Part shown: positions 34,086 to 42,914 of the stretch, in pieces | Layout: each line of letters begins with the position of its first letter | Position numbering within the stretch: position 1 is the stretch's first letter | From: Shimia aestuarii | GTDB taxonomy: Bacteria > Pseudomonadota > Alphaproteobacteria > Rhodobacterales > Rhodobacteraceae | Reading direction: 5' to 3' | NCBI RefSeq assembly: GCF_022814865.1 | Contig: NZ_JAKVRD010000017.1 | Location: 1-64,000 of the forward strand | Length of the DNA stretch: 64,000 bases | Notes under the pieces: model-generated | Seen by the model: only the letters and a program-made list of their open reading frames with translations | The model's database searches: none | What the model was told of the DNA's origin: nothing | Translations under genes and position numbers: made by a program

Positions 34086-34466
34086 GTGAGCCGGGCCATG
34101 AACTGGGACATCGAAGCACCAAATGTGGTTACGGAAGCCAGGTTCCGCGAACTCGTGGAAAGCGGCTATAGCGCAGAAATCCTGTGCCAAGAGTCGGCAC
34201 ACAAGAAAGGCCCCAGCTATTACGGGGTCTGGATCATGCGTGTTGTCTCTGATGACGGGGTGGAAAAGCTCCTCGTCACCGCCCGCACGCGGACGACCTA
34301 CAACGATATCAAGATCCGCGAGTTCAAGACGATCTCCGGCGTGGTGTCTTTCTTCATTGGCCTTGGTTTTGCGCATGTCGACCTGCCGCTTGAGGCGGGG
34401 ACAAGCCGTACGCACAAATTTGCGCCGCCAGACAAAGCCCCATCAGACAAGGGCGCTGGCAGCTAA
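34086..34466 (+). CDS. Unknown protein at the head of the virB operon
   Basis: A 126-residue cytoplasmic protein starting at GTG 34086: NVVTEARFRELVESGYSAEI, YYGVWIMRVVSDDGVEKLLV, VSFFIGLGFAHVDLPLEAGT. No known domain is recognised. Its 3' third overlaps the 5' end of the virB1 frame, in a different frame, which supports coupled expression. Confidence 0.65.
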   Translation: MSRAMNWDIEAPNVVTEARFRELVESGYSAEILCQESAHKKGPSYYGVWIMRVVSDDGVEKLLVTARTRTTYNDIKIREFKTISGVVSFFIGLGFAHVDLPLEAGTSRTHKFAPPDKAPSDKGAGS

Positions 34467-35124
34467 CCTCGTCTGTCTCTGGCTGGTCGCAGCACCTGCC
34501 TCAGCGCAAATGGTCCTGGTCATGGAGAGCGACGGCTCCCTGACCCCGTCCCGCTCTCAGAGCAGCTTTGCTCGAAACTACAATGAAGGGATTGGTCAGA
34601 GTTCGGCCTCCGATGGGATCGCGATCTTCGGCGAGGTAGAGGCCGAGCAAGAGGGCGTCCAAGTCGCGGCCCTTGCCCGCCCGACTCCCCTGCCCCGCGC
34701 CGATGTCCTCTCCGGGATTCAGACCACGGCCTTGCGCTATGCCGGCCATCCCGGCCTGCGTCGCGCGGGGCTTTCCGTGACGGATTGGCTAGCTCTCTAT
34801 CGAGCCAATATCGAGGTTGAGAGCGCCTACCGGCAGGATGCGATTTCAAGTGCAGGTGCCATTGGCCTTGGTCAATTGATGCCAGCGACGGCGCGTGATC
34901 TGGGCATCGACCCGCGTGATCCGCTGCAGAACCTCGAGGGCTCTGCCCGCTACCTCGCGATGATGCTGGAGCGCTTCGGCGATCCGCATCTGGCGCTGGC
35001 GGCCTACAACGCCGGTCCCGACGCCGTGCGCCAACACGGTGGCATTCCCCCTTACCGAGAAACCCAGAACCACGTGGCCCGTGTCATGGCCGTCGTGGCC
35101 CGATTGGAAGGATCAAATTCGTGA
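34375..35124 (+). CDS. virB1: VirB1-type lytic transglycosylase
   Basis: VirB1 opens peptidoglycan for assembly of the secretion channel. The C-terminal SLT domain has the catalytic Glu in ANIEVESAYRQDAISSAGAI, then GLGQLMPATARDLGI, and LALAAYNAGPDAVRQHGGIP. The frame is open from 34123, but the only reasonable starts are ATG 34375 or a later non-ATG codon just before the signal peptide LVCLWLVAAPASAQ. The unusually long basic n-region from 34375 leaves the start uncertain. It overlaps virB2 by 4 bases. Confidence 0.85.
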   Translation: MSTCRLRRGQAVRTNLRRQTKPHQTRALAANLVCLWLVAAPASAQMVLVMESDGSLTPSRSQSSFARNYNEGIGQSSASDGIAIFGEVEAEQEGVQVAALARPTPLPRADVLSGIQTTALRYAGHPGLRRAGLSVTDWLALYRANIEVESAYRQDAISSAGAIGLGQLMPATARDLGIDPRDPLQNLEGSARYLAMMLERFGDPHLALAAYNAGPDAVRQHGGIPPYRETQNHVARVMAVVARLEGSNS

Positions 35125-35414
35125 AACAGATTTCAAACCTCTTTGTCGCCTCGCTGGCGCTATTCCTGTTCATTGCCGAGCCCGCCCTTGCACAGAGCAT
35201 CGATCTCTCCCCGATCCAGAGCTTGTTGCAGGGCATTGTCGATGCGCTGACCGGCCCTCTTGGTGTGGTCATCGCCACACTCGCGGTCCTCGGCGTTTTC
35301 TTGAGCTGGTTCTTCAACATCATCGACCTGCGCCAAGCGCTTTGGGTCCTCGTGGGCATCGCTGGTGTTGCCGCCGCTCCCACCATTGTTGCCGCGGTCT
35401 TCGCCGGTGGCTGA
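35121..35414 (+). CDS. virB2: VirB2 pilin
   Basis: The 97-residue prepilin has a signal peptide (LFVASLALFLFIAEPALA) and two hydrophobic helices (TGPLGVVIATLAVLGVFLSW and ALWVLVGIAGVAAAPTIVAA), the layout of VirB2/TrbC pilins. It starts at GTG 35121 inside the virB1 stop and is followed by an overlapping virB3. Confidence 0.88.
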   Translation: MKQISNLFVASLALFLFIAEPALAQSIDLSPIQSLLQGIVDALTGPLGVVIATLAVLGVFLSWFFNIIDLRQALWVLVGIAGVAAAPTIVAAVFAGG

Positions 35415-35685
35415 ACGCTCGCCCCTCTTTCTGGGCCTCGTGCGCCCGCCGAAGCTTCTGGGCCTGCCCATCATGTACGCGATGGTCTGGCTCTTCGGCT
35501 CTGTGCTCTTGTTCGTCTGGGTCCAGCACATCGCGGTGCTGGGTTTCGCCGCCCTGCTCTATCCGGTGCTGTGGAAGGCCGCAGATTGGGACCCGCGTTT
35601 CATCGACGTGATGATGACGGCCCTGCAGGAGACACCGCCCACGCGCAACAGGTCCATCCATGGCGGGGACAGCTATGCCCCGTGA
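35407..35685 (+). CDS. virB3: VirB3 inner-membrane protein
   Basis: From GTG 35407, overlapping the end of virB2, the 92-residue product has the VirB3 pattern SPLFLGLVRPPKLLGLPIMY and two membrane helices, then a short cytoplasmic tail (KAADWDPRFIDVMMTALQ). VirB3 works with VirB4 at the base of the channel. The virB4 start lies inside its 3' end. Confidence 0.85.
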   Translation: MAERSPLFLGLVRPPKLLGLPIMYAMVWLFGSVLLFVWVQHIAVLGFAALLYPVLWKAADWDPRFIDVMMTALQETPPTRNRSIHGGDSYAP

Positions 35686-38050
35686 TGACGCCCGTGGTGC
35701 TGCGCTCGATGCCCGCACAATGACGCCAGACTGGTATGCGCGCGAGACCCGCCTCGCGCATATGCTGCCCTATGTAAGCCTCGTCGACGACCAGACCGTG
35801 CGGACCCGGGTGAACGAACTCTTCCGCTGCATTCGGCTCGAGGGGATCAACAGCTACACGACCGACGATGCCTATCTCGACAAGGTGACGGCGCTTTTTG
35901 CCCGCATCGTCGCGCAGCTCGGGCCGGAATTCAGCTATTACGTCCACAAGGTCTCCAAGGCCATCAAACCTGATCTCGACCCGATCCGTGAGGACAGCTT
36001 CGCAGGCGAGGTGGACCGGCGCTGGCGCGCAAAACTCGAGACCAGCGGGCTGCGCGACAAGACGCTGACGCTCACCGTCATTCACCGTCCGCCCCCGAAA
36101 AGCCTCCTGCCGTTCCTGAGCCGCAGCGCGCCGGACCGACTGAAGGAGGAGACCCGCAAACGCCTGCAGCGCCTCGGTGAGGCCGTGAACGTCTTCCTCT
36201 CGGGGCTTACCGAGCTCAAGCCGCGCCTGCTGTCAGCAGGATCGGGAGAGTTGGTGGGATTTTTGGGCGCGCTGAACACGGGCACCGAGCTGCCGCTCTA
36301 CCCGGCCAACACCTACGGCTTTCTGTCCTTCAACGTCGCCAATACCCGCGTGACGTTTCACGGCGACCATTTCGAGCTCTCCGAGGGCGTCGTGGGCCAC
36401 CGCTACGGCAAGAGCTTCACCATCGGAGAATACTCGGAAGGCACCTCCTGCACCATGTTCGACATGCTGAACCTGCCAGTCGACATGATCGTGACGCACT
36501 CCTTCACGCCGATCAATTCGAACCTCATGGCGGGCCGCATCAAGCGGCAAAAGCGCCAGATGCAGGCGAGCCAGGACGCCGCCCTATCGCTTATGGAAGC
36601 GCTCGACATCGCCGCCGATGATCTGGAGGCCAAACGCCAGAGCTTCGGTGAGCACCACATGGTCGTGACGATCTTCTGCGAAACGCTCGAAGAGCTGCAG
36701 ACGCTCAGCGCCGAGATCGTGAATGCCGCCGCGACCGAGGGCGTGAAAATGATCGGCGAGCGGGTCGCCGCAAAGGCCCATTACCTCAGCCAGCACCCCG
36801 GCAACCAGCCCAAGCGTGTCCGCGCGAGCGCCGTCACCAATCGCAACTTCGCGGATTTTGCGGCCTTCCACCGGACGCAGCTCGGCAAACCCGCAGCACT
36901 TACCCCTTGGGGCCGGGTCGTCACTTATTTGCCCACGCCGGAGCAGAGCGCCTACCGGTTTTCCTACCACGAGCAGGGCAGCCCGGACAAAGAACCGACC
37001 AGCGGGCATACCCTGATCATGGGTCGGCCCGGGTCGGGCAAATCGGTGCTGTCCGCCTTTCTGATGACGCAAGCCCGTCGCGCAGGCGCGCGGATCTTCG
37101 TCTTCGATTACCGTCTTGGTATGGAGATGGCGGTCCGCGCCAATGGCGGGCGCTACGCGTCCCTGAACGCCGGTCAGCCCACGGGCCTCAACCCGCTCTG
37201 GACCGAGACCGATGCGCGCGGCACCGCCTGGCTCTCGGACTGGCTTGCCACCCTGCTCTACCGCGCCGACAAGCCGCTCACTCCTGCCCAGACCAATCGC
37301 ATCCAGGAAGTCGTGCGCCAGAACGCGCAGGCCACAAACCCGGCCCTGCGGAACTGGCGGGATTTCGCATCGCTTTTTGTGTCCACCGACGATGGCGGCG
37401 ATCTGCACCAGCGCCTGCTCGAATGGACCGAGGACGGCCGCTATGGCTGGATCTTCGGGCAGAGCCTCGAGGACACGTTCTCGCTCAAGGGCGATGTGGT
37501 GGGCTTCGATCTGACCGGCATTCTCGACAGCGAGGCCGACAAGGAACGGATGGCGGTCCTGTCCTATCTCTTCCGCCGGGTCGAGCGCGAAATCGAGGAC
37601 CGCCGCCCCACCATCATCGTGATCGACGAGGCCTGGAAGGCCCTCGATAACGCGTATTTCGCCGAGCGGCTGTCGAACTGGCTGGTGACAGCGCGCAAAC
37701 AGAACACGGTCGCGGTGATGATGACGCAATACGCAAGCCAGCTCGAGCGCACCCGGACCGGCAAGACCATCATCGAGGCGGTGCCGACGCAGATCCTGCT
37801 CCCCAATATCCGCGCGCAGCCAGCGGACTACGCCATGCTGAACCTCACGGAGAAGGAGCTCGATGTCCTTCTCAACACGGGCAGCAACAGCCGCTTGGCG
37901 CTGATCCGCGACGATCAGGGCTCGATCGTCGTCGATGCCGATCTGAGCGCGCTTGGACCCAATCTCACCATCCTTGGCGGCATGGAAAAGGGCGAAGCGC
38001 TTGTCGGCGCCGATTACCGCGACCGCCCTGATTTCTGGAGGCTTTCATGA
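35675..38050 (+). CDS. virB4: VirB4 ATPase
   Basis: The largest ATPase of the secretion system, powering pilus assembly. The product (791 residues from ATG 35675; an earlier ATG at 35660 is possible) has the CagE/VirB4 N-terminal domain and a RecA-like ATPase with Walker A GRPGSGKS at about 450-457 and Walker B TIIVIDEAWKAL. The C-terminal motif VAVMMTQYASQLERT is typical. The stop overlaps the following lipoprotein gene by 4 bases. Confidence 0.93.
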   Translation: MPRDDARGAALDARTMTPDWYARETRLAHMLPYVSLVDDQTVRTRVNELFRCIRLEGINSYTTDDAYLDKVTALFARIVAQLGPEFSYYVHKVSKAIKPDLDPIREDSFAGEVDRRWRAKLETSGLRDKTLTLTVIHRPPPKSLLPFLSRSAPDRLKEETRKRLQRLGEAVNVFLSGLTELKPRLLSAGSGELVGFLGALNTGTELPLYPANTYGFLSFNVANTRVTFHGDHFELSEGVVGHRYGKSFTIGEYSEGTSCTMFDMLNLPVDMIVTHSFTPINSNLMAGRIKRQKRQMQASQDAALSLMEALDIAADDLEAKRQSFGEHHMVVTIFCETLEELQTLSAEIVNAAATEGVKMIGERVAAKAHYLSQHPGNQPKRVRASAVTNRNFADFAAFHRTQLGKPAALTPWGRVVTYLPTPEQSAYRFSYHEQGSPDKEPTSGHTLIMGRPGSGKSVLSAFLMTQARRAGARIFVFDYRLGMEMAVRANGGRYASLNAGQPTGLNPLWTETDARGTAWLSDWLATLLYRADKPLTPAQTNRIQEVVRQNAQATNPALRNWRDFASLFVSTDDGGDLHQRLLEWTEDGRYGWIFGQSLEDTFSLKGDVVGFDLTGILDSEADKERMAVLSYLFRRVEREIEDRRPTIIVIDEAWKALDNAYFAERLSNWLVTARKQNTVAVMMTQYASQLERTRTGKTIIEAVPTQILLPNIRAQPADYAMLNLTEKELDVLLNTGSNSRLALIRDDQGSIVVDADLSALGPNLTILGGMEKGEALVGADYRDRPDFWRLS

Positions 38051-38214
38051 CCCGTATTTTGATGTTCGTTGCCGCGCTCGGTGCGTTGGCCTCCTGTGCC
38101 CAGTACCAGGAACCGCAGGCCAATTGCTTCACCTTCCTCGCCTCCACGACAGCCATCTCGCCTGATTGCACCTTCACGCCCCTTGGCGCACCGGAGGGCG
38201 ACATTGAAGTCTAG
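38047..38214 (+). CDS. Small lipoprotein, VirB7-like
   Basis: A 55-residue product from ATG 38047 (ATGA overlap with virB4): signal MTRILMFVAALGALASC with a lipobox (LASC), then a short mature peptide with two more Cys (QANCFTFLAS, SPDCTFTP). VirB7 is a short lipoprotein that forms a disulfide with VirB9 in the outer-membrane core. Size, lipobox, extra Cys and position inside the virB operon fit. The next gene starts inside its 3' end. Confidence 0.65.
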   Translation: MTRILMFVAALGALASCAQYQEPQANCFTFLASTTAISPDCTFTPLGAPEGDIEV

Positions 38215-39358
38215 CCTGCCTCATATCCTGGCCCTTTGCCTGCTGCCCGGTCTCGCTTTGTCTCAAGGCGTGCCGACCAATGACAGTGGGCTGACCGCGC
38301 GTGACATCGTCGAGACTGGCGATCGCGAGGCTGACTTGGCCGTTCAGGCCGACAAGCTTGCCGTGCGCGAACTCATTGCCGAGATCGAACGGGAGCAGCT
38401 GGAAACCCTGCAACGCATCCTCGATGCCCAGACCAGCTTCGGCGGTCAGGGCTTGCCGGCTATGGTCTCGGGGCTGGAAAGCGGCAGCGGGGATCCGGCC
38501 CGGTCAGTCGAGGCGGTCTATGGCAATGCCGACATCGACCCCAATCCCGGCGGTGCGCAGATGTTCGGGGATGCGGCGGAAAACATCGAGCAGCTCATTA
38601 TCCGCGTGGCTCAGGAGACCAGCGGCTTTGCCGGCGTTGGCCGCGCGGGCCTCTCCCCGGTCCAATGGCGCGCACTCCTACAGGCGCTGATCTGGCAGGA
38701 AAGCCGTTTCACCATCGGTGCACGCTCTCCCGTCGGCGCCTTTGGCCTCACCCAGATCATGCCCGGTACCGCCAGCGATCTGGGCATCAATCCGGAATAC
38801 TATGACAGCCCCTACCTGCAGGTGCATGGCGGTGCACGCTATCTCGCGACACAGCTCAACACCTTCGACGGCAATATCATCAATGCGCTCGCGGCCTATA
38901 ACGCGGGACCCGGCCGGGTTTTCGAGTATGGCGGCGTGCCACCCTTTCGCGAGACCCAGCACTACGTCCAGGTGATCCCCGAACGCTATAACCTCTATTT
39001 GACCCGTATCGGCGGGATCGAAGCGCTTGGCACGATCGACCCCGCGCTTCTGGCCAATGCCAACCTCTCGCTCACTGGGCACGGCGCGGCCTTCTATGGC
39101 AACAACTCACCCGCCGCGATCAGGCAAGCCGCCCTACGTATTGCGGATATCGTCGAACGGATTTCCGAGACCGAGGATGTGCAGGAGAGCGTTGCGCTCA
39201 ACACTTATGCCCGCGCCGAACTCGTGCGTCTCGTGGCCGCCCGCATCCGGCTTCAGGCCGCCCGCACCCGCGTGCTCTCCGCCGAAGAGCTGGCCCAGGC
39301 CAGCGCCCGCATGGCCGAAGGCGCGTTCATGGATTTTACGATCAGGGAGATTGAATGA
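38204..39358 (+). CDS. Second lytic transglycosylase of the transfer operon
   Basis: From TTG 38204 (GGAGGG site 5 bases upstream) the 384-residue product has a signal peptide (LPHILALCLLPGLALS). A helical N-terminal region (RELIAEIEREQLETLQRIL) is followed by an SLT domain with the catalytic Glu in ALIWQESRFTIGARSPVGAF, then GLTQIMPGTASDLGI and ALAAYNAGPGRVFEYGGVPP. A C-terminal helical tail follows. It overlaps the lipoprotein gene and virB5. Two transglycosylases in one operon is unusual. Confidence 0.85.
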   Translation: MKSSLPHILALCLLPGLALSQGVPTNDSGLTARDIVETGDREADLAVQADKLAVRELIAEIEREQLETLQRILDAQTSFGGQGLPAMVSGLESGSGDPARSVEAVYGNADIDPNPGGAQMFGDAAENIEQLIIRVAQETSGFAGVGRAGLSPVQWRALLQALIWQESRFTIGARSPVGAFGLTQIMPGTASDLGINPEYYDSPYLQVHGGARYLATQLNTFDGNIINALAAYNAGPGRVFEYGGVPPFRETQHYVQVIPERYNLYLTRIGGIEALGTIDPALLANANLSLTGHGAAFYGNNSPAAIRQAALRIADIVERISETEDVQESVALNTYARAELVRLVAARIRLQAARTRVLSAEELAQASARMAEGAFMDFTIREIE

Positions 39359-40167
39359 TGGGACATCTGCTCTTGAGGACAGCTTTGGCCACGACACTTG
39401 GGGTTGGTCTGCATCTTGGCGCCCTATCCCCCGTCCTCGCGCAAGGCGTGCCCGTCGTCGATACCCAGAACATCGCGCAAAACATCCAGCAGCTGCGGCA
39501 GATGATCGAGGACGAGATCTTGCAAAACGAGCAGCTGACGCAGCTCCGCGAACAGCTCGGCCTTCTCACGGACCAACTCGCGGAGCTGCAAAGAACCTAC
39601 GAGGCCCTCACCCGCCTCGCCGAACTGCCGGAGATCATCCGGACGGAAATGGAAGACGAGTTGAATGGTCTGCTCGACCAGGAGTTCGGCGACATCCTCG
39701 CCACGATTGAGGCGATCAAGACTGGGGATTTCTCCGGCCTGTCCGGTTCTGGCGCAGGCGAGATCGAAACACAGATGGACCGGGTGCTGGCCGATCTCGG
39801 ATTTGACGATGACACCCTCTCGGAAATGGCCACCAGCGGCAATCCCGGGGCCAACCGCGTGGCGACGCAGGCCACCACCGGTGCCCTTGTCTCGGCCGCC
39901 GCCCAGAACAGCTATGAGGATGCCGGCCAATCGCTCGAGCGGGTGGACCGCCTTGTCGGGCTCATCGACGACATGGATGAGCTGAAGGAAAGCGTCGATC
40001 TCAACACCCGCGTCACGGCGGAACTGGCCATCGCGCTGGTCGCCATGTGGCAGCTCGAAGCGGTGCAGACCGTGGGCGATGGCACAGGCGGCGTGATCGA
40101 TGCCGCCACCATCGCCGAAGAGCAGCGCTTCATGGACTTTACGCTGCCGGACCTGCGCGCAGACTGA
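39355..40167 (+). CDS. virB5: VirB5-like minor pilus protein
   Basis: The 270-residue product has a signal peptide (LLRTALATTLGVGLHLGALS, ending VLA) and a long helical domain with Gln- and Leu-rich coiled coils (IQQLRQMIEDEILQNEQLTQ, LREQLGLLTDQLAELQRTYE). It sits between the transglycosylase and virB8, where VirB5 normally lies. The sequence is divergent, so assignment leans on position, export signal and helical composition. The stop-start overlap is TGATG. Confidence 0.7.
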   Translation: MMGHLLLRTALATTLGVGLHLGALSPVLAQGVPVVDTQNIAQNIQQLRQMIEDEILQNEQLTQLREQLGLLTDQLAELQRTYEALTRLAELPEIIRTEMEDELNGLLDQEFGDILATIEAIKTGDFSGLSGSGAGEIETQMDRVLADLGFDDDTLSEMATSGNPGANRVATQATTGALVSAAAQNSYEDAGQSLERVDRLVGLIDDMDELKESVDLNTRVTAELAIALVAMWQLEAVQTVGDGTGGVIDAATIAEEQRFMDFTLPDLRAD

Positions 40168-40182
40168 TTTGAGGCATGACGC

Positions 40183-40836
40183 GTGGCGAGTGAACAGGAA
40201 ATCATCGAAGAAGAGCTGGTCTATGGTGCTCTGCGCCGTGAACGCCTCTGGCAGCGCCTTGGGCTCATCGGGCTCATCTTCGGCATTCTCGGATGCCTGA
40301 GCGCGGCGGCTGTCGCGATCCTCGATGTCGATCCGCCGCCTGTGGTCGTGCCCTATGATCCCGCCACCGGCTTTGCCCTGCCCGAGGCTTCGGTGGGCGC
40401 GACGTCTGTCACAGCCAACCAGGCGATCATCGAGGCGGAGGTCTTCCGCTACGTGACCGACCGCGAGGTCTATAACCAGCTCGACAACGATCTGCGCATC
40501 CGCAGCGTCCTGCGCCGCTCGGACGGAGCTGCCGAGAGCGGGTTGCGCCAGATCTGGAACAGCGCCAACGAGAATTACCCGCCGACCGTCTATGGCCCCA
40601 ACGCCAGGCTCGACGTGGAAATCCTCAGCATCAACCGGATCGGAACCAACCGCGCGACGGTCCGCCTGCGCAAGCGCCTGACGTCCATTAACGGCACCCA
40701 GACCGGCCTCTTCACTGCGACGCTTCTCTTCGAGTTCCGCCCGGAGACCCGCCGCTCCATCGACGAGGTCTGGACCAACCCCTTCGGCTTCACCGTGCGC
40801 GAATATTCCATCCGCTCCGACAGATTGGAGAACTGA
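40183..40836 (+). CDS. virB8: VirB8 assembly protein
   Basis: A 217-residue inner-membrane protein with one N-terminal helix (LGLIGLIFGILGCLSAAAVA) and a periplasmic NTF2-like domain (VFRYVTDREVYNQLDNDLRI, GTNRATVRLRKRLTSINGTQ, FEFRPETRRSIDEVWTNPFG). The NPFGFTV ending is conserved in VirB8. GTG start. It forms the bridge between inner and outer complexes. Confidence 0.9.
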   Translation: MASEQEIIEEELVYGALRRERLWQRLGLIGLIFGILGCLSAAAVAILDVDPPPVVVPYDPATGFALPEASVGATSVTANQAIIEAEVFRYVTDREVYNQLDNDLRIRSVLRRSDGAAESGLRQIWNSANENYPPTVYGPNARLDVEILSINRIGTNRATVRLRKRLTSINGTQTGLFTATLLFEFRPETRRSIDEVWTNPFGFTVREYSIRSDRLEN

Positions 40837-40838
40837 CG

Positions 40839-41534
40839 TTGTTGTATATGAGATCGCTTATTTTTGTCATTGCCCTGTTGCCCGGCCTCGCCTCTGCCGA
40901 AACCATCCCGCGTGGCGGTCCCAACGACAGCCGAGTGCGCTTGGCCACCTACCAGGAGGGTCAGGTCTACCGTCTCAGCGTGTCGCTCACCCATGTGACC
41001 ACGGTCGAATTCGGTGAGGGTGAAAGCATCCGCTCGATCATCGCGGGCGACACGGAAGGCTTCGAGATCGATGGCGTCCCCGGTGGTCAGGCCTTTGCAA
41101 TCAAGCCCGTCGCGCGCGGTGTCCATACCAATGTGACGGTCTACACGAACAGGCGAAGCTACTATTTCAACGTCGAGGAGGTCCGCAGCCCGACCTTCTA
41201 CGTTGTGCAGTTCCGCTACCCTGACGACGCTGCGCGCCCGATCCGGGCCATCGCCGCCCAAGCGCCGAACTACAATTACGGCGCCAGCGCGCGGACCGAG
41301 TTCACGCCAACCCGCATCTGGGATGACGGGACGTTCACGTATTTCGCCTTTCCAAGAAACGCACCTGTGCCAGCGATCTTCCGCTACGCGGGCGGCCGTG
41401 AACGCACGGTCAACACGCAAACCCCTGAGGACGGTGTGATCCGCGTCAGCGGCGTAAACCGCCAATGGGTCCTGCGACTTGGCGAAGAGGTGGTCTGCAT
41501 CGAGGCGATCCCGCCCGCGGAGGCCGCCTCATGA
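40839..41534 (+). CDS. virB9: VirB9 outer-core protein
   Basis: The 231-residue exported protein (signal RSLIFVIALLPGLASA) has the VirB9/CagX pattern: DSRVRLATYQEGQVYRLSVS, IKPVARGVHTNVTVYTNRRS, YYFNVEEV and TYFAFPRNAPVPAIF. It joins VirB7 and VirB10 in the outer-membrane core. TTG 40839 lies 8 bases after GGAG; ATG 40848 is too far from it. The stop overlaps virB10. Confidence 0.92.
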   Translation: MLYMRSLIFVIALLPGLASAETIPRGGPNDSRVRLATYQEGQVYRLSVSLTHVTTVEFGEGESIRSIIAGDTEGFEIDGVPGGQAFAIKPVARGVHTNVTVYTNRRSYYFNVEEVRSPTFYVVQFRYPDDAARPIRAIAAQAPNYNYGASARTEFTPTRIWDDGTFTYFAFPRNAPVPAIFRYAGGRERTVNTQTPEDGVIRVSGVNRQWVLRLGEEVVCIEAIPPAEAAS

Positions 41535-42910
41535 GCGATACCGAGAACACCGAGCTGGAAAAACGCCTCGCCGCCCTTGAGAAAGGCAGTGCCCGCGCCC
41601 CCACGGCGGCGCAGCGCCGGTCGCCCCTTCTCGCGCTGATCGTGGTCCTCGTCATCGGCGCGGGTGGTGCCCTGCTTTATCTTCTCTCACAGCCCGACGA
41701 AGAGGAAGCCTTGCCGACGGCCACCCCGGATGTCTTCCAAAACGAGGGGGACGGCTTTGGCGCCATCGAGACCTTGCCCCCGCCCGAGCCCGAGGTTGTG
41801 TTTGTCGGACCGGATCCAGTCGAGCCCAACGCGGAGCTTCTGGCGCAGATCACCGCGCTGCAGGCCCAGATCGAGGAGTTGCGCAACGCCCCTGAACCAG
41901 TTGTCGAGGAAGACACCGCTGCCGCAGATGCGATTGACGCGCTGACCGCGCAGATCGCGGCCCTGCAAGCCGCGTCGGAAACCGCGCAACAGCAGTTTCG
42001 CGATGAGCTCACGGCGCGCGACCGCGAACTGGAGCAACTCCGCATGGACCTTGAGCTCGCGCAGCTTGAGGCCAACCGGCCCCTTCCGGCACCCATCGGG
42101 CCCACCGAGGACGAGTTACGCGCGCGGGAAGAAGAGCGGCTCCGGCGCGAGGAAGAAGCAAGACGGCTCGCGGAACTTGAACGCCGCGCCGCGGAGGAAC
42201 GCGCCTTCCAGGAGCGGCGCATCGCCTCGCCGACCATCGCTTTTGGCGGTGCCTCCGGAGCGAATGAAACAGCTCTGACCGAACGCACTTTTGGCGAGGT
42301 GACGGATTTCGTGCTGAACGGGGCGCTGCCCTCTACCGTGACGCAGGCCGAGGTGATCGCCAATCCCTCCAACACGATTCTACAGGGCACCATGATCCAG
42401 GCCGTCATGGAAACTGCCCTTGACAGCTCCCTGCCCGGCCAGACCCGTGCCGTGGTGTCCGAGGATGTCTACAGCGTCGATGGCGCGCGCCTCTTGATCC
42501 CCCGCGGATCCCGTCTCATCGGGCGCTACCGCGCTGGCGTCGATATCGCGCAGCGCCGGGTCACCATCGCCTGGGACCGGATCATCCTGCCCGCGGGCCA
42601 GACCGTCCAGATCAGCTCCTTCGGAGGTGATGAACTGGGCCGTTCTGGCGTCACCGGTTTCGTGGACACACGCTTCGCCGAGCGTTTCGGGTCGGCCGCC
42701 CTGATCTCGCTGATCTCAGCAGCACCCAGTGCTGCCGCCTCCGAAGTCCAGGATGAGACTGCCGCCGACGCTCTCGAAGACGTTGGCGATGATCTGGCAG
42801 ATGCCACGGACAGCGTCATAGGCGATTACCTCTCCATCGGCCCCGTCATCTATGTCGACCAGGGCGCCCGCGTCACGGTCATGGTCGACCGCGATCTGGA
42901 GATATTCTGA
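41531..42910 (+). CDS. virB10: VirB10 channel protein
   Basis: From ATG 41531 the 459-residue protein has a short cytoplasmic part and one membrane helix (LLALIVVLVIGAGGALLYLL). A Pro/Glu- and coiled-coil-rich periplasmic region (residues about 95-235) leads to the conserved C-terminal barrel (ILQGTMIQAVMETALDSSLP, LIPRGSRLIGRYRAGVDIAQ, VIYVDQGARVTVMVDRDL). VirB10 spans both membranes and senses ATP use. It overlaps virB9 by 4 bases. Confidence 0.95.
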   Translation: MSDTENTELEKRLAALEKGSARAPTAAQRRSPLLALIVVLVIGAGGALLYLLSQPDEEEALPTATPDVFQNEGDGFGAIETLPPPEPEVVFVGPDPVEPNAELLAQITALQAQIEELRNAPEPVVEEDTAAADAIDALTAQIAALQAASETAQQQFRDELTARDRELEQLRMDLELAQLEANRPLPAPIGPTEDELRAREEERLRREEEARRLAELERRAAEERAFQERRIASPTIAFGGASGANETALTERTFGEVTDFVLNGALPSTVTQAEVIANPSNTILQGTMIQAVMETALDSSLPGQTRAVVSEDVYSVDGARLLIPRGSRLIGRYRAGVDIAQRRVTIAWDRIILPAGQTVQISSFGGDELGRSGVTGFVDTRFAERFGSAALISLISAAPSAAASEVQDETAADALEDVGDDLADATDSVIGDYLSIGPVIYVDQGARVTVMVDRDLEIF

Positions 42911-42914
42911 GCCC

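Noticed and set aside
36584..37729. 381-residue minus-strand open frame inside virB4
   Set aside because: Antisense to the ATPase domain of virB4 with no recognisable protein features.
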